NCBI GenBank assembly: GCA_039935415.1
Contig: JBDTKH010000045.1
Location: forward strand, 1 to 46,563
Source of the DNA: Palsa-870 sp039935415
Lineage (GTDB): Bacteria > Chloroflexota > Dormibacteria > Dormibacterales > Dormibacteraceae
DNA: 46,563 nt
Reading direction: 5' to 3'
Shown here in pieces: positions 31,093 to 39,809 of this stretch. Under the pieces are notes generated by a model, which searched no databases, had not been told where the DNA came from, and worked only from the letters and a program-made list of their open reading frames with translations. Position 1 is the stretch's first letter; each line of letters starts with the position of its first letter. The translations under genes were made by a program, and so were the position numbers.

Positions 31093-32412
31093 TCAGGGGT
31101 TCACTGCGCCGAGCGTCACAGTCGCCGTGTGCGAGCCGCTGGCGTTGACCCATGTGACTGAGACGCGGTCGCTGGGCTTGTGGGCGTGGACTGCCGCGCC
31201 CAGGGTGTCTATCGACGTGACCGCCTGGCCGCCCACCGAGGTGATGACCGAGTTCCTGGTGATCCCGGCCTGCTCGGCTGGAGCGCCGGCCACGACGCTG
31301 ATCACGAGGGCGCCTGACGAAACGCTGTATCCGAGCTGAGCGGCGCTCTGGGCGTCGAGCGTATGCACAGACACCCCGATGTAGCCCCACTGGCCGTAGA
31401 TGAGGTCCGAGCTGGTCTGACCCGAGCGGATCTCGTTGACCACGCTGAGCAACGTGTCGGAGGGGATTGAGTAGTTCACGCTGGAGCCGGTGGACCGGAA
31501 GCCCTGCGCCTCGCCCGCGGTGATCATGCCGACCACCTGCCCAGCCGAGTTGACGAGCGGGCCGCCCGAGTCGCCGGGGTAGATCACGGCGTCGGTCTGG
31601 ATCATCCCGGTCAGCTGCTCCGACTGGTTGCCGCCCTCGCTTGCCGTGATCGTCTGGTCGAGGTCGGTGATCGAGCCTTGCGAAACGTGTGGCGCGCCGC
31701 CGCGGCCGAGGGCGTTGCCCAACGCGACGACGTTGTCGCCGATGTTGACCGACGACGAGCTCGCGAAGCTCACGGTGGGCAAGCCTGAGATCCCGCCGTC
31801 GATCTGGATGAGAGCGATGTCCGCGGTAGGGTCGATGGCGATCACGTGCGCCGCGTACTTCTGGGAGTGCCCGGCGATCACGACCTGGATGCTCGTCGAC
31901 TGGTTCACGACGTGGTGGTTGGTCAGGATCTCGCCGGTGGAGGTGATGATCATGCCGGTCCCGGCTGCCTGGCCGGAGCCGATCACCGTGTTGATGTCGA
32001 CGATCGCGGGATCGACCCTGGCCGCAATGGCGTTCGCGTCGAGGCTGCTGCCGGTGCTTGGGGCGGCCGGTTGAATCGGCGTCTTAGGCTGCTGAGCCTG
32101 CGGCTGAGTCTGGGTTTGGGTGTTGGTCTGCGCGGTCGATGTGCGGCTGTCGATGTTGCGCGCGAGGCTCCAGCCGATGCCCGCGCCCGCGGCGGCGGCC
32201 ACCACGGCGGCGACGACAACCCCGGCCGCAATACGGTGCCACAGTGAGTTGTTGAGCGGCGGCGCTAAAGGCGGGGTCGAGGGTGCGACCCACCAGGTTT
32301 CTGGCGCGGCGACGGGTTCGGCGGCGGCCGGAGGCGTGAGCGCAGCGTCGGGAGCAGGCGCGGTCTTAGCCGGCTCTGCGGGCTCTGGCGACGGTGTTTC
32401 GAGATCGGACAT
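31093..32412 (-). CDS. HtrA/DegP-type serine protease (trypsin plus PDZ), membrane-anchored
   Basis: A 439-residue envelope quality-control protease. A Pro/Ala-rich cytoplasmic N-terminus (1-58) leads to one membrane helix (about 61-84), a Gln/Thr-rich linker, the S1C trypsin domain (about 125-330) with catalytic H167 (TNHHVV), D198 (DPTADIAL) and S282 (GDSGGP), and a C-terminal PDZ domain (about 340-435). All catalytic residues are intact. The ATG is chosen because GGAGGT lies 7 nt upstream; the open frame is 16 codons longer. It is monocistronic, next to the ABC remnant. Confidence 0.94.
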   Translation of the reverse strand: MSDLETPSPEPAEPAKTAPAPDAALTPPAAAEPVAAPETWWVAPSTPPLAPPLNNSLWHRIAAGVVVAAVVAAAAGAGIGWSLARNIDSRTSTAQTNTQTQTQPQAQQPKTPIQPAAPSTGSSLDANAIAARVDPAIVDINTVIGSGQAAGTGMIITSTGEILTNHHVVNQSTSIQVVIAGHSQKYAAHVIAIDPTADIALIQIDGGISGLPTVSFASSSSVNIGDNVVALGNALGRGGAPHVSQGSITDLDQTITASEGGNQSEQLTGMIQTDAVIYPGDSGGPLVNSAGQVVGMITAGEAQGFRSTGSSVNYSIPSDTLLSVVNEIRSGQTSSDLIYGQWGYIGVSVHTLDAQSAAQLGYSVSSGALVISVVAGAPAEQAGITRNSVITSVGGQAVTSIDTLGAAVHAHKPSDRVSVTWVNASGSHTATVTLGAVNP

Positions 32413-32600
32413 CGGGGCTACCTCCGGTTGGAGTCTGGGTCCTGTTCTTGTAGTCCCCACGATGCGTTTGGAACCTTTGAGGCGGGTGGATGAAACCTTA
32501 AGGTTCGCTGTGAACCTTCGGTTGGTGCCTAGCTCTTATACGACCAGGTTAGACGGCTCTGATGTGTGGGCCGGGACCGGGCGACTCGCCTCGATAGGTT
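32413..32600. other. Intergenic region upstream of the protease
   Basis: About 190 nt with no convincing ORF. On the minus strand it holds the protease ribosome-binding site; an A/T-richer patch (about 32490-32550, including AACCTTAAGGTT-like symmetry) probably contains the protease promoter. I see no known RNA family. Confidence 0.3.
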
Positions 32601-32750
32601 TCAGTGCAGGCCAAATGGCGAGGCGATCGCGACGAGCGCGAGGGGCACCGGCAAGACGACCAGGCTGAGGGCGATTGCTTGAGCGCCATCGTCCAGGTCC
32701 TGCTTGGCCCTGGACCATGTCCGGCGACGGTACTGCGTTCTGACGCTCAC
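32601..32750 (-). CDS. Candidate 49-residue single-span membrane protein
   Basis: GTG-initiated ORF with a basic N-terminus (VSVRTQYRRRTWSRAKQDL) and one hydrophobic stretch (AIALSLVVLPVPLALVAIAS) near residues 26-45, ending FGLH. GGAG lies 5 nt upstream of the GTG. The positive-inside layout fits a small membrane protein. It is unrecognised and lies between the tRNA and the protease gene on the same strand; it may be spurious. Confidence 0.3.
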   Translation of the reverse strand: MSVRTQYRRRTWSRAKQDLDDGAQAIALSLVVLPVPLALVAIASPFGLH

Positions 32751-32843
32751 GTGGCTCCGGCTTACTTGACGTTCGAGCCCACGAGATCCTGCGTGCCACG
32801 GTGCCCATTTCCCGGCCGCCACGGAGCACCCGACCGAGGTGGA

Positions 32844-32915
32844 GCCCACGCCCGGATTCGAACCGGGGACCTTCGCCTTACCAAGGCGATGCTCTGCCAC
32901 CTGAGCTACGTGGGC
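32844..32915 (-). tRNA. tRNA-Thr (anticodon GGT)
   Basis: A 72-nt cloverleaf on the minus strand: acceptor GCCCACG/CGTGGGC, D-arm GCTC...GAGC, anticodon stem TCGCC/GGCGA around loop TTGGTAA (anticodon GGT), T-arm CCCGG-TTCGAAT-CCGGG. CCA is not encoded. It reads ACC/ACU threonine codons. Confidence 0.97.
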
Positions 32916-32959
32916 GGGCCGCGACCGATTCTATCCGCTACATACTGGCCACCAGTCTC

Positions 32960-33337
32960 ATGCCCACCATCGACGAGGTCCTTGAGCGAGCCCGTCGCAG
33001 GCTGACCCGGGTCGAGCCGCGACAAGCGGCTGATGAACAGCCCCGGGGCGCCTTGCTGATCGACATCAGGACCGAGGCTCAACGGGCTGGGCAAGGCAAG
33101 ATCTCCGGTGCTTTGGTAATCGATCGAACTGTTCTCGAGTGGCGCCCGGATCCAGCATCGCCATGGCGAATCGCGCAGACCACGGATGATCAGAGACGAC
33201 TGATCGTGATCTGCAGCGAGGGCTGCTCATCAAGCCTCGCGGCAGCCTCGCTGCAGGACCTGGGCTCGGCCGGCGCCACGGCTGTTTTTGGTGGGTTCCA
33301 GGCCCGGATCGCCGAAGCGCTACCGCTGGAGTCCTAA
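32960..33337 (+). CDS. Rhodanese-like domain protein
   Basis: A 125-residue single rhodanese domain. LLIDIRTEAQRAGQGKISGA near 32-51 is the LxDxR...G.I.GA region, and LIVICSEGCSSSLAAASL gives the active loop with C85 as likely sulfur-carrying cysteine (a second cysteine, C89, is in the loop). Such proteins transfer sulfane sulfur; the partner is unknown. The ATG of MPTIDEVLERAR is chosen by family start. It begins 44 nt from the divergent tRNA-Thr gene and its stop codon overlaps that of the convergent mtrB by 2 nt. Confidence 0.85.
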   Translation: MPTIDEVLERARRRLTRVEPRQAADEQPRGALLIDIRTEAQRAGQGKISGALVIDRTVLEWRPDPASPWRIAQTTDDQRRLIVICSEGCSSSLAAASLQDLGSAGATAVFGGFQARIAEALPLES

Positions 33338-33570
33338 CTCCCGGAGACTACTTTCCCAGCGTCGGTCAGGATTTCCGCGCGGCCGCGGATCTTGATGGCC
33401 GCGGTGAGCTCGGTGAACTGCGCGACGAGGACCTCGCCGGCATCGAGGCGCTCCGAGTGGTGCGAGCGCGTGTCCTTGCCGCGCGTCAGGCCCATGATCA
33501 CGACGCCGTCCTCCAGGGCTTTGACGACTATGTAGCGGCCGCTCGCGGACTCCTCGAGGTCGTTGGTCAT
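33334..33570 (-). CDS. mtrB: Tryptophan RNA-binding attenuation protein (TRAP)
   Basis: A 78-residue TRAP homologue. Bacillus TRAP forms an 11-subunit ring that, with tryptophan bound, wraps RNA with repeated (G/U)AG triplets and shuts off trp genes. Full-length similarity is clear: VVKALEDGV, GLTRGKDT (27-34), HHSERLDAGEVL and AQFTELTAAIKIRG (50-63). The RNA-contacting lysine, arginine pair aligns with K60 and R62; the third contact (K37 in Bacillus) is R41. The threonines and glutamine of the tryptophan pocket (T29, T34, Q51, T53) are kept. The ATG overlaps the dnaE stop (ATGA), so it is expressed with dnaE. No trp gene lies in the window. Confidence 0.9.
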   Translation of the reverse strand: MTNDLEESASGRYIVVKALEDGVVIMGLTRGKDTRSHHSERLDAGEVLVAQFTELTAAIKIRGRAEILTDAGKVVSGS

Positions 33571-36500
33571 CGTCTTCCTCGCCCGTTGCCGTTGGACTGG
33601 GCTTTCGGCCGCACCGTCTCCAGCCTGGTCGCGGCCTGCCCGACCAGCTCGTCGATGTCCGCCGCGAGCGCCGGACCGGCCAGGACATGATAGCGATCGG
33701 CATTCACGATCACCTCGCGCCTGCCGACCACTACGTGCAGCACGACCTCGTCGGTCCCGGGGTGCCGCGCCAGCACCGCCTCCAGCCGCTCCGGAAGCGC
33801 GGCGTCGCCGCTGGGAATGCGAACGTGGACCAGCTGCCGGCGCGCCACCGGAAGGCACTCTGGGTCGTCCCACAACCACGCCATGTCCGCGACCACCGAT
33901 GCGGTCTCCACCTCGGTCTCCATGTCGGGGTCCACCGGGACCGAGCCGTTCGACCCGTTCGCCCTGGTGCTTCCCGCCCGCGCGTCCACCTTGCCCTGCA
34001 CGACGACCACCTTGTCCGGCTCGAAGAGCAGCCGGACCTGCTCGAACACACGCGGGAACAGGACCACGTCAACCGTCCCGGTCAGGTCTTCCAGCGAGGC
34101 GTAGGCCATGATCTGCCCCTTGCGGGTCACGACGCGGCGGACCTCGCGGACCAGGCCGGCCACGCGCACCTCGGTGTCCTGCAGCGCTGAGGTCACCTCG
34201 ACGGCCTGCGTGTCCGACAGCCTGGCGATCTCCGCCTCGATTCGACGCAGCGGATGGTCGCTGAGGTACAGCCCGAGGAGCTCCTTCTCGAGGCGCAGCT
34301 TCTCCTCACCTGCCATCGGTGCGACGTCGATCAGCAGCCCGTAGTCGTCGCCGCCGGCATCGGGCGCGCTAACCATGTCGAGGAGCGACGTCTGGCCAGA
34401 CTCGCGGTCACGCCGCGCGCGCTCGGCGCGGTTCACGAAGTGGTCGAGCGCGGCGACCAGCCGTGCGCGCTCGCCAAGCGTGTCGCATGCACCCGACTGG
34501 ACCAGCGCTTCGAGCACCCGGCGGTTGACGTCCTGGATCGCCGCCGTGCGCTCGCACAGGTCTTCGAGCGACTTGAAGGGACCGTCGGCGTCGCGCAGGC
34601 TGACGATCGTCTCGACGGCATGCTGCCCGACGTTCTTGATCGCGGCGAGGCCGAACAGGATCCGGGCGTCGCTGATCGAGAAGTCTGCGCGCGAGTGGTT
34701 GATGTCCGGCGCCACCACGTCGATGCCGCGGATGCGGCAGTCGACGATCGCGGTCGCCACCCGGTCGGCGCTGCCCTCCATGTGAATGAGGAGCGAAGTC
34801 ATGTACTCGAGCGGGTAGTTAGCCTTCAGGTAAGCCGTCTGGTATGCGACGACCCCATACGCGGCGGAGTGAGCGCGGTTGAAGCCGTACTCGGCGAACT
34901 TGGCGATGCCGTCGAACAGCGCATCCGCGGTGGAGTCCGCGATGCCACGCTCGACGGCCCCGTCGATGAACTTCGTGCGGAGCTTCGCCATCTTGACCTT
35001 GTCCTTCTTGCCCATCGCGGCGCGAAGGATGTCGGCCTCGCTCATCGTGAACCCGGCCAGCTCGCGCGCGGCCATCATCACCTGCTCCTGGTAGATCATC
35101 ACGCCATACGTCTCGCGCAGGATCGGCTCGAGGCGCTCGTGCATATACTCGATCGGCTCCCGACCCTGCTTCCGCGCGATGAATGCCGGGATGTTGACCA
35201 TCGGTCCCGGTCGGAACAGCGCGACCGCCGCCGACACATCACCAAACGACTGCGGCCTCATGTCCATGACCATCCGGCGCATGCCGGCGCCTTCCAGCTG
35301 GAACACCCCATGCGTGTCGCCGGCGGATAGCAGCTCATACGTCTTCACGTCGTCGAACGGCACGGCCTCGAGGTTGATGTCGATGCCGCGGTGCTCAAGC
35401 ACCAGCCGCATGCACGTGGCGATGATGTCGAGGTTCTGCAGGCCGAGGAAGTCGATCTTCAGCAGGCCGATGTCCCCGACCGCTTTCATGTCGTACTGCG
35501 TGACGACAGCCTCTTTGCCCGGCCCGTACTGCAGGGGCGTGTAATGAACGAGCGACTCCGGGGCGATGACGACTCCCGCGGCATGCGTGCTCACGTTGCG
35601 CGAAACACCCTCCAGCGTGCGCGCGACGTCGATCAGGCGCTTCTGCTCCTCGTTCGACTCATAGGCCTCGCGGAACTCGGGCACCTCCTTGATGGTGTCC
35701 GCGAGCGTCTTCGAGCGGCCCTGCCAGACCGGAACGAGCTTCGCCAGCCGGTCGGTGTCCCGCAGCGGCACTTCGAGCACGCGGCCCACGTCCCGGATCG
35801 CGGCCTTCGAGGCCATTGTGGTGAAAGTGATGATCTGCGCGACGCGGTCTGAACCGTACTTCTCGGAAACGTACCTGATGACCTTCTCGCGGCCCTCGAC
35901 CGAGAAGTCGCAGTCGATGTCGGGCATCGACACCCGGTCGATGTTCAGGAAGCGCTCGAAGATCAGCCCGTGCTGGATCGGGTCCAGGTTGGTGATGCCC
36001 AGGCAGTAGGAGACGAGGCTGCCGGCAGCGCTGCCGCGACCGGGACCGACCATGATCCCCTGGTGCCTCGCAAACTTGTAGAAGTCCCAGACGATCAGGA
36101 AGTAGGACGCGTAGCCGGTCTGGCTGATCACGGAGAGCTCGACATCGGCGCGCTCCCGGGTCGCGGCGTTCGCTTCGCCGTACCGCCACCCGAGGCCCTC
36201 GACCACCAGCTTGCGGAGGTACTGGTCGGGGGACATCCCGTCGGGGACGTCGAAGGGCGGCAAGAGCGTCGCGCCCAGCTTGAGCTTGAGATCGCACTGC
36301 TCGGCCACGTCGACGGTGCTGGCGAGAGCGTCGGGAAGGTCCGCGAACGCCGCCAGCATCTCCTCCGGCGTCTTGAGGTAGTTCTCCTGCGATGAGAAGC
36401 GCCAGCGGTTCGGGTCGTTGAAGCGCGCGCCGGTCTGAAGGCACAGCAGGACGTCGTGTGCCTCCGAATCGTGCCGGTGCACGTAGTGGAGGTCGTTCGT

Positions 36501-37121
36501 CGCGCACAGGCGCAACCCGAACTCCTTGCCGAACCCGCTGAGCGCCTCGTTGACCTGGTCCTGGCGGTCGATGCCGTGGCGCTGGACCTCGAGCAGGAAG
36601 CGGTCTTTGCCGAAGATGTCGCGGTAGGCTGCCACCGCCTCGCGGGCGCCGTCGATGTCGCCGTCTGAGATACGACTCGCGGCCTCGCCCTGCAGGCATC
36701 CCGAGAGAGCGATCAGCCCCTTCGAGTGCTGCGCGAGGATCTCCTTGTCGATGCGGGGCTTGTAATACATGCCCTCCATCTGCCCGACGGTGCAGAGCTT
36801 CATCAGGTTGAGGTAGCCCTCGTGGTCGGCGGCCAGCAGAGTCAGGTGGTTTGGATCGCGGTCCACCCGACCTTCACGCAGCAGGCGCGATCGCGGCGCG
36901 ACGTACACCTCGCAGCCGACGATGGGCTTGATCCCCTTCTCCTTGCACGCCTTGTAGAAGTGGATGGCGCCGTACATGACGCCGTGGTCGGTCAGCGCTA
37001 GCGCCGGCATCTCCAGCTCGGCTGCCCGGTCGACCAGCGCGGGGATGCGGCTGGCCCCATCGAGCAGCGAGTACTCGGTGTGGTTGTGCAGGTGAACAAA
37101 GGTCTTAGGGGCGTGCGGCAT
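33567..37121 (-). CDS. dnaE: DNA polymerase III alpha subunit
   Basis: The 1184-residue replicative polymerase. The N-terminal PHP domain keeps its metal ligands (FVHLHNHTEYSLLDG at 8-22, ALTDHG near 42), as in DnaE1 enzymes with PHP proofreading activity. The polymerase core includes GPGRGSAAGSLVSYCLGI (359-376) and the catalytic aspartates in PDIDCDF (D401, D403). Helix-hairpin-helix, the OB domain (TGTVDVVLFPRVFEQ) and a C-terminal tail follow. The start ATG has no good ribosome-binding site. mtrB overlaps the 3' end. Confidence 0.97.
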   Translation of the reverse strand: MPHAPKTFVHLHNHTEYSLLDGASRIPALVDRAAELEMPALALTDHGVMYGAIHFYKACKEKGIKPIVGCEVYVAPRSRLLREGRVDRDPNHLTLLAADHEGYLNLMKLCTVGQMEGMYYKPRIDKEILAQHSKGLIALSGCLQGEAASRISDGDIDGAREAVAAYRDIFGKDRFLLEVQRHGIDRQDQVNEALSGFGKEFGLRLCATNDLHYVHRHDSEAHDVLLCLQTGARFNDPNRWRFSSQENYLKTPEEMLAAFADLPDALASTVDVAEQCDLKLKLGATLLPPFDVPDGMSPDQYLRKLVVEGLGWRYGEANAATRERADVELSVISQTGYASYFLIVWDFYKFARHQGIMVGPGRGSAAGSLVSYCLGITNLDPIQHGLIFERFLNIDRVSMPDIDCDFSVEGREKVIRYVSEKYGSDRVAQIITFTTMASKAAIRDVGRVLEVPLRDTDRLAKLVPVWQGRSKTLADTIKEVPEFREAYESNEEQKRLIDVARTLEGVSRNVSTHAAGVVIAPESLVHYTPLQYGPGKEAVVTQYDMKAVGDIGLLKIDFLGLQNLDIIATCMRLVLEHRGIDINLEAVPFDDVKTYELLSAGDTHGVFQLEGAGMRRMVMDMRPQSFGDVSAAVALFRPGPMVNIPAFIARKQGREPIEYMHERLEPILRETYGVMIYQEQVMMAARELAGFTMSEADILRAAMGKKDKVKMAKLRTKFIDGAVERGIADSTADALFDGIAKFAEYGFNRAHSAAYGVVAYQTAYLKANYPLEYMTSLLIHMEGSADRVATAIVDCRIRGIDVVAPDINHSRADFSISDARILFGLAAIKNVGQHAVETIVSLRDADGPFKSLEDLCERTAAIQDVNRRVLEALVQSGACDTLGERARLVAALDHFVNRAERARRDRESGQTSLLDMVSAPDAGGDDYGLLIDVAPMAGEEKLRLEKELLGLYLSDHPLRRIEAEIARLSDTQAVEVTSALQDTEVRVAGLVREVRRVVTRKGQIMAYASLEDLTGTVDVVLFPRVFEQVRLLFEPDKVVVVQGKVDARAGSTRANGSNGSVPVDPDMETEVETASVVADMAWLWDDPECLPVARRQLVHVRIPSGDAALPERLEAVLARHPGTDEVVLHVVVGRREVIVNADRYHVLAGPALAADIDELVGQAATRLETVRPKAQSNGNGRGRR

Positions 37122-37217
37122 CGTTTTGGCTGGGCGTGGCGGACCCCGGGGATAGTCTAGAGGCGTTCAGTAAGCCGTACGTGGACGGCCGGTCCGTTTG
37201 TTTACACTGTCGCGGCC

Positions 37218-37286
37218 ATGTCCCAGCACAACGTCCCCGTAACGATTCCAGCCCACGTCCCGTTTGGCTCGATGTGCTCCTACTGA
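37218..37286 (+). CDS. Candidate 22-residue ORF in the dnaE-RNA methyltransferase gap
   Basis: MSQHNVPVTIPAHVPFGSMC then SY and stop; not recognised. A -10-like TACACT (37203-37208) lies 9 nt before the ATG, similar to the leaderless layout seen at other genes here, and there is no ribosome-binding site. It sits in a 278-nt gap between dnaE and the RNA methyltransferase gene (both minus strand). It could be a small protein, or the promoter could drive a non-coding RNA. Confidence 0.3.
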   Translation: MSQHNVPVTIPAHVPFGSMCSY

Positions 37287-37399
37287 AGCCTGTGCTTGCC
37301 TTCCTGGTCAGGCAGCTCCAACCCGGGCGCCTTCGGCTGGCGCTCCTGAAGCTCGGGCACGGCCTGGACGTATTCAACTAGACAGGCCGGTCGACCACG

Positions 37400-38650
37400 T
37401 CAGCCGCCGGCGCCGCGCTCCAGAAGCGCCACCGACTCGATGTGATACGTCTGGGGGAACATGTCCACGATCGCCGCTCGCCTCACCCTGTAGCCCCCCC
37501 TGACCAGCCCGATCAGGTCGCGCGCGTGAGTCGACGGCTCACACGAGACGTAGACGAGGCGTTCCGGACCCAGCCTGATGAGCTCGGCGAGCGCCGCCGG
37601 CTCGCACCCAGCACGAGGCGGATCCAGGATCGCCGCCTGGTGCCGGCCGAGCCGGACCTGGCGCAGGACCGTCTCGACCTTGCCTGGCAGGTACTCGACT
37701 CGCGCGGTGTTGATCCGCGCGTTCAGCCGGCCGAGCTGGACCGCGTGCGGGTTCTCCTCGATCGCGGTCACGCTTGCCGCCTGGCGGGCGACCGCAACCG
37801 AGATCGTCCCGATCCCGGCGTACAGATCCAGCACGTGGTCCGACGGTCCGGCCGCCAGCATGTCGAGCGCCGTCTGATAGAGGACCACCATCTGGCGGTA
37901 GTTGGTCTGCACGAAGGTGTCGCTCTTCACTCGAAAGGTGAGGTCCCAGAAGTCCAGCGTCATCGCGTCGTCGAGCAGGACCTGGTGCGGCAGCAGCTCG
38001 GCGACCCGGTGCGCGAAGTCTTCACGAGGCCATTGCGGCTCGCGACCCTTGAATCGCAACCGCCACAGCAGTCCGCGAGCGCTGGGTTCTATCGTGAGAT
38101 GCAGGTTCTGGAGGTCTTTCAGACCAAGCTCATTTGCCGCCTGCGCGAACGCCGGGAGCGCCTGCTCGATGCGCGGGTCATGGATGAGACAGGTGTCGAT
38201 CGCCAGCACCGAGTGCGACCGCATCCGGTGAAACCCAAATCGCCATTTTCCAAATTCCGAGATGGCCTCGAACTCACCTCGGATTCGATAGCGCCACGGG
38301 TCCTCCATGCCGAGCACCGGCGCGTCTGCCGGCAGACGAAGGCCCGCCCGCGCCCACGCTTCCTCGACAACCTGGCGCTTCAGCGCCAGCTGATAGTCAT
38401 AGGCCGCGTGCTGGAGCTGGCATCCCCCACACTCGCCGAAGTAAAGACACGGAGCGGGAACACGATGCGGTGAGGCCTCGAGCACGTTCGTGGCCGCGGC
38501 CACGGCCACGCCACCCTGCCGGCCGCGCGGCTCTGCCTCGACCATCTCGCCGGGCAGTGCGTAGTTGACGAGCCAAACCTTCCCGTCTTCGCGCGCGATG
38601 ACAGAGCCGCCGTGCGCCGGGGCCGTCGGCCGGAGGATCAGCGGTGCCAC
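37400..38650 (-). CDS. 23S rRNA/tRNA (uracil-5-)-methyltransferase, RlmD/TrmA family
   Basis: A 416-residue SAM-dependent RNA m5U methyltransferase. The N-terminal TRAM-like region (HGGSVIAREDGKVWLVNYAL) precedes an iron-sulfur site CLYFGECGGC, with a later cysteine in DTCLIHD. The methyltransferase part shows FVQTNYRQM, the SAM motif DLYAGIGTISV, ILDPPRAGC, and the catalytic cysteine in YVSCEP. The cluster points to the RumA/RlmD type; which RNA is modified is not certain. The start is placed at a GTG inside the end of the upstream PHP gene (13-nt overlap); the open frame extends further. The frame after the stop stays open 39 codons. Confidence 0.92.
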   Translation of the reverse strand: MAPLILRPTAPAHGGSVIAREDGKVWLVNYALPGEMVEAEPRGRQGGVAVAAATNVLEASPHRVPAPCLYFGECGGCQLQHAAYDYQLALKRQVVEEAWARAGLRLPADAPVLGMEDPWRYRIRGEFEAISEFGKWRFGFHRMRSHSVLAIDTCLIHDPRIEQALPAFAQAANELGLKDLQNLHLTIEPSARGLLWRLRFKGREPQWPREDFAHRVAELLPHQVLLDDAMTLDFWDLTFRVKSDTFVQTNYRQMVVLYQTALDMLAAGPSDHVLDLYAGIGTISVAVARQAASVTAIEENPHAVQLGRLNARINTARVEYLPGKVETVLRQVRLGRHQAAILDPPRAGCEPAALAELIRLGPERLVYVSCEPSTHARDLIGLVRGGYRVRRAAIVDMFPQTYHIESVALLERGAGG

Positions 38651-39429
38651 AACGCCATCGGGTCGGGCGATGGCCTGAACCCCGCAGCCTCGACCATTTG
38701 CGTGGCGAGCTGAAAGCCCTCCGCGACCTTGTCCGGTTGGTGGGCATCGCTGCCGTACTGCACCGCCTGGCCGCCAAGCTCGCGCCACCAGCGCACCACA
38801 GTGATGTCGGGGCATAGGGTCCGGCCGCGGGTGGTGTTGACCTCGAGCACGCGTCCCGTGCGCGCCGCGGCTTTGAGGATGGCGCGAATCTCGCCCTCGT
38901 AGTCCTCCTCGCGATATGGCGCGATGCCGTCCAGCCAGTAGCGCTTCGGATAGTCCAGGTGGGCGAGCGTTTCGAAAAGCTGGCCGCTGTCCACCATCGC
39001 CAGCGTCTCGCGGAAGTACTCCCTAACCGCGCGCGGGAAGTCGAGGCCGTCGGTCTGCCGGAACTGGCTCGCGTCCAGGATCACCCCGTCCAGTCGGATG
39101 CAGTGGATGGAGCCGTGAACCTGGTCCAGTGGGCCGGCGGCGAGGATTTCAGCCGTCTCGCGCGGGAACCAGTGCGGCTCTCCGAGCTCCACGCCGCTGA
39201 GGATCCGAAGGTCCTTGAACTTCGCGCGGCAGCGCTCGATCGCGTCGAAGTAGCCCGTGATGTCGACCGAGTGCTGGCCCTCGTGCACGAGCGCCCAGTC
39301 CGCGTGCTCCGTGAACGCGATCGCCGGGAGCCCGACCTCGAGCGCCCGCTCGCAGCTGCGCTCCATCGAGCCAAGGGTGGCATCCCAGGACCATTCGGTG
39401 TGCACGTGGAGGTCGGGCGGCAGGGGCAC
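38638..39429 (-). CDS. PHP-domain phosphoesterase (histidinol-phosphatase-like)
   Basis: A 263-residue PHP-family metal-dependent phosphoesterase. Metal ligands appear as HVHTEWSWD near 8-16, FTEHADW, GVELGEPHWF, HGSIHCI, THLDYPKR-like AHLDYPKRYW and GSDAHQPDKV near 233. This order is that of HisJ-type histidinol-phosphatases; other PHP phosphatases look similar and no his genes are near, so the substrate stays open. The ATG start faces the divergent membrane-protein gene. The 3' end overlaps the RNA methyltransferase start. Confidence 0.85.
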   Translation of the reverse strand: MPLPPDLHVHTEWSWDATLGSMERSCERALEVGLPAIAFTEHADWALVHEGQHSVDITGYFDAIERCRAKFKDLRILSGVELGEPHWFPRETAEILAAGPLDQVHGSIHCIRLDGVILDASQFRQTDGLDFPRAVREYFRETLAMVDSGQLFETLAHLDYPKRYWLDGIAPYREEDYEGEIRAILKAAARTGRVLEVNTTRGRTLCPDITVVRWWRELGGQAVQYGSDAHQPDKVAEGFQLATQMVEAAGFRPSPDPMALWHR

Positions 39430-39471
39430 CGGACAAGGCTAGCGGCAGAGCAAATCCCCGCGCCTTGTGGA

Positions 39472-39477
39472 TAGAAT
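39472..39477 (+). promoter_or_regulatory. Leaderless-type -10 box
   Basis: TAGAAT followed by 8 nt and a GTG start at 39486, with no ribosome-binding site. Supports that start over the TTG at 39465. Confidence 0.5.
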
Positions 39478-39485
39478 GGCCCGCC

Positions 39486-39809
39486 GTGGGGTACGTGGTG
39501 CTTGGGTTTACCTATGCGGTGGGCGGCCTGCTGCTAGGAATCGGCCTCTACCTGGCGCTGACGGGGAGCTTCCCGGGGTGGTGGAAACATCGGATCGTCT
39601 GGCCGGTCTCGCGGGTCACGCCAGGGGTGGCTCGCCTCGAGGGCCTGACGGCGATCGGCCTCGGAGCTTCGATCGTAGCGATCGGGTTGAGCATGTTCGC
39701 CTCTGAATGGGTGGGCGGTCTGCTTGTCGTGGTCGCGATGGCGGCCTACCTGCTGGCGGCTGCGCTCTTCATCTACGGCACCTGGCGGTCGCGCACGAGA
39801 GCTGTCTAG
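39486..39809 (+). CDS. Small multi-span membrane protein
   Basis: A 107-residue hydrophobic protein of unknown function with about three membrane helices: VGYVVLGFTYAVGGLLLGIG (1-20), LTAIGLGASIVAIGLSMF (about 55-73) and GGLLVVVAMAAYLLAAALFI (about 79-98). The loop SFPGWWKHRIVWPVSRVTPG lies between the first two. The GTG is chosen because a TAGAAT box lies 8 nt upstream. Its TAG stop shares the palindrome CTAG with the stop of convergent gatB. No family recognised. Confidence 0.7.
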   Translation: MGYVVLGFTYAVGGLLLGIGLYLALTGSFPGWWKHRIVWPVSRVTPGVARLEGLTAIGLGASIVAIGLSMFASEWVGGLLVVVAMAAYLLAAALFIYGTWRSRTRAV

